Origin: Clostridium sp. OF03-18AA
GTDB lineage: Bacteria; Bacillota; Clostridia; Lachnospirales; Lachnospiraceae
NCBI RefSeq assembly: GCF_003478035.1
Contig: NZ_QUEP01000002.1
Span: forward strand, 310,001 to 374,000
Length of the DNA stretch: 64,000 nucleotides
Direction of reading: 5' to 3'
The position numbers and the translations under genes were made by a program. Positions within the stretch are counted from its first letter, which is position 1. The number at the start of each line of letters is the position of its first letter. The notes under the pieces were generated by a model. It was not told where the DNA came from. It saw only the letters and a list, made by a program, of their open reading frames with translations, and did no database searches. Positions 63,333-64,000 of the stretch are shown in pieces.

Positions 63333-63407
63333 TGCGCCGGAGCTTCCCGGGCGTTTCATGGGAACATCCAGGGAGCCGCGCTTTTCCATATATGAAAAGG
63401 AGTTATT

Positions 63408-63701
63408 ATGACAAGCAAACAGCGTTCCTATTTAAAGGGACTTGCAATGACGATGGATGCCGTTTTACAGATCGGTAAATCCAGCCTCACACCGGAGATC
63501 ACAAAATCGGTTGAGGAAGCATTAAACGCGAGAGAGCTGATCAAGATCCACGTTCTGAAGAACTGTGCGGATGACGGAAAAGACCTTGCACAGATCCTTG
63601 CAGAGCGTACTCATTCTGAGGTTGTACAGGTGATCGGAAAGATGATCGTTCTGTACAAACCGGCGAAGGAAGAGAAAGACCGGAAGATCGTTCTTCCGTA
63701 A
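63408..63701 (+). CDS. YhbY family RNA-binding protein
   Basis: 97 residues from ATG 63408 after AAAAGGAG. The CRS1-YhbY pattern SKQRSYLKGLAMTMDAVLQI and ELIKIHVLKNC, then RTHSEVVQVIGKMIVLYKP is clear. It binds pre-50S particles. Position between obgE and nadD is standard. Confidence 0.93.
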   Translation: MTSKQRSYLKGLAMTMDAVLQIGKSSLTPEITKSVEEALNARELIKIHVLKNCADDGKDLAQILAERTHSEVVQVIGKMIVLYKPAKEEKDRKIVLP

Positions 63702-63829
63702 TTGCCGCGGAAATACCTGTATTCCTGAATGTCCGCTTTGTGCCGGAAATTTGCGAAAGTGATCTCCGCACGGACTGCGGAACGGGAAGAACAGGAAAAA
63801 CGATAATCCTGTCGGTAATGGAGGATCCT

Positions 63830-64000
63830 ATGAGACGCGTTGGTATTCTTGGGGGAACATTTGACCCGGTCCATAACGGACACCTGCTCCTTGGAGAACA
63901 GGCTCACCGGGAGTATGGGCTGGATGAGATCTGGTTCATGCCGTCTCATGTTCCGCCGCACAAAAAAGATCATCATATCACAGACGGAGCGGCGCGCATC
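63830..64000 (+). CDS. nadD: Nicotinate-nucleotide adenylyltransferase (partial, runs off the window)
   Basis: The first 57 codons are present from ATG 63830 (TGGAGGATCC upstream). VGILGGTFDPVHNGHLLLGEQ carries the nucleotidyl transferase GxFxPxHxGH motif, and WFMPSHVPPHKK the next conserved block. It makes deamido-NAD in NAD synthesis. The 128 bp between yhbY and this gene show no other gene. Confidence 0.95.
   Translation, partial: MRRVGILGGTFDPVHNGHLLLGEQAHREYGLDEIWFMPSHVPPHKKDHHITDGAARI

Overview
The window reads as a Gram-positive gut anaerobe of the Lachnospiraceae type. This is inferred from gene order (TIGR03960/TIGR03936 radical SAM pair, rng, L21 leader, rplU, prp, rpmA, obgE, yhbY, nadD), from an L27 with a Prp-cleavable N-terminus, and from AGGAGG-type ribosome binding sites with frequent GTG/TTG starts. 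I could not run any database search, so product names rest on motifs, length and synteny.

Region 1 (1 to about 34.6 kb) is the right part of a contractile-tailed prophage, entirely on the + strand; its integrase and lysogeny genes are not in the window. The replication module (1-8.9 kb) holds an HD hydrolase end, a RecA-like ATPase, a DUF669 protein, a family B DNA polymerase, a primase/SF3 helicase and a C5 cytosine methyltransferase. An origin-like array of about nine 10-bp iterons around an AT-rich core lies at 8.89-9.13 kb. A DUF1492/ArpU-like late regulator, terminase, portal, a MuF head protein fused to a zincin domain, scaffold, coat, connectors, sheath, tube, frameshifted tail chaperone, tape measure and baseplate genes follow. 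The late end carries a complete diversity-generating retroelement (DGR): tail-fibre gene with variable repeat, template repeat, reverse transcriptase. Two small CD1375-like proteins, holin and a GH25/CW_7 endolysin close the phage.

Region 2 (34.6-46.8 kb) begins with a DUF1275 membrane protein. A unit of about 10.9 kb follows, bounded by multiple inverted copies of the AATAAGTGGTTGAAAA motif. Inside it, one minus-strand operon reads hsdM, hsdS, a 304-aa membrane-anchored protein, a GHKL-ATPase/HExxH fusion, hsdR, and an ISL3-like transposase translated from a ribosome binding site inside the end of hsdR. This looks like a transposon whose cargo is an expanded type I restriction-modification system, and it is the least familiar arrangement here.

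Region 3 (46.9-56.7 kb) is chromosomal. A LysR regulator diverges from a YfcC-type transporter, an M28 peptidase interrupted by an in-frame amber codon, an M20 amidohydrolase and a CitMHS-type transporter, which suggests uptake and hydrolysis of peptides or acylated amino acids. A two-component pair follows, whose kinase ends in a receiver domain with Glu at the phosphoacceptor position.

Region 4 (56.7-64 kb) is the conserved radical SAM, RNase G, L21, Prp, L27, Obg, YhbY, NadD segment, with a clear sigma-A promoter and L21 leader in front of rplU.
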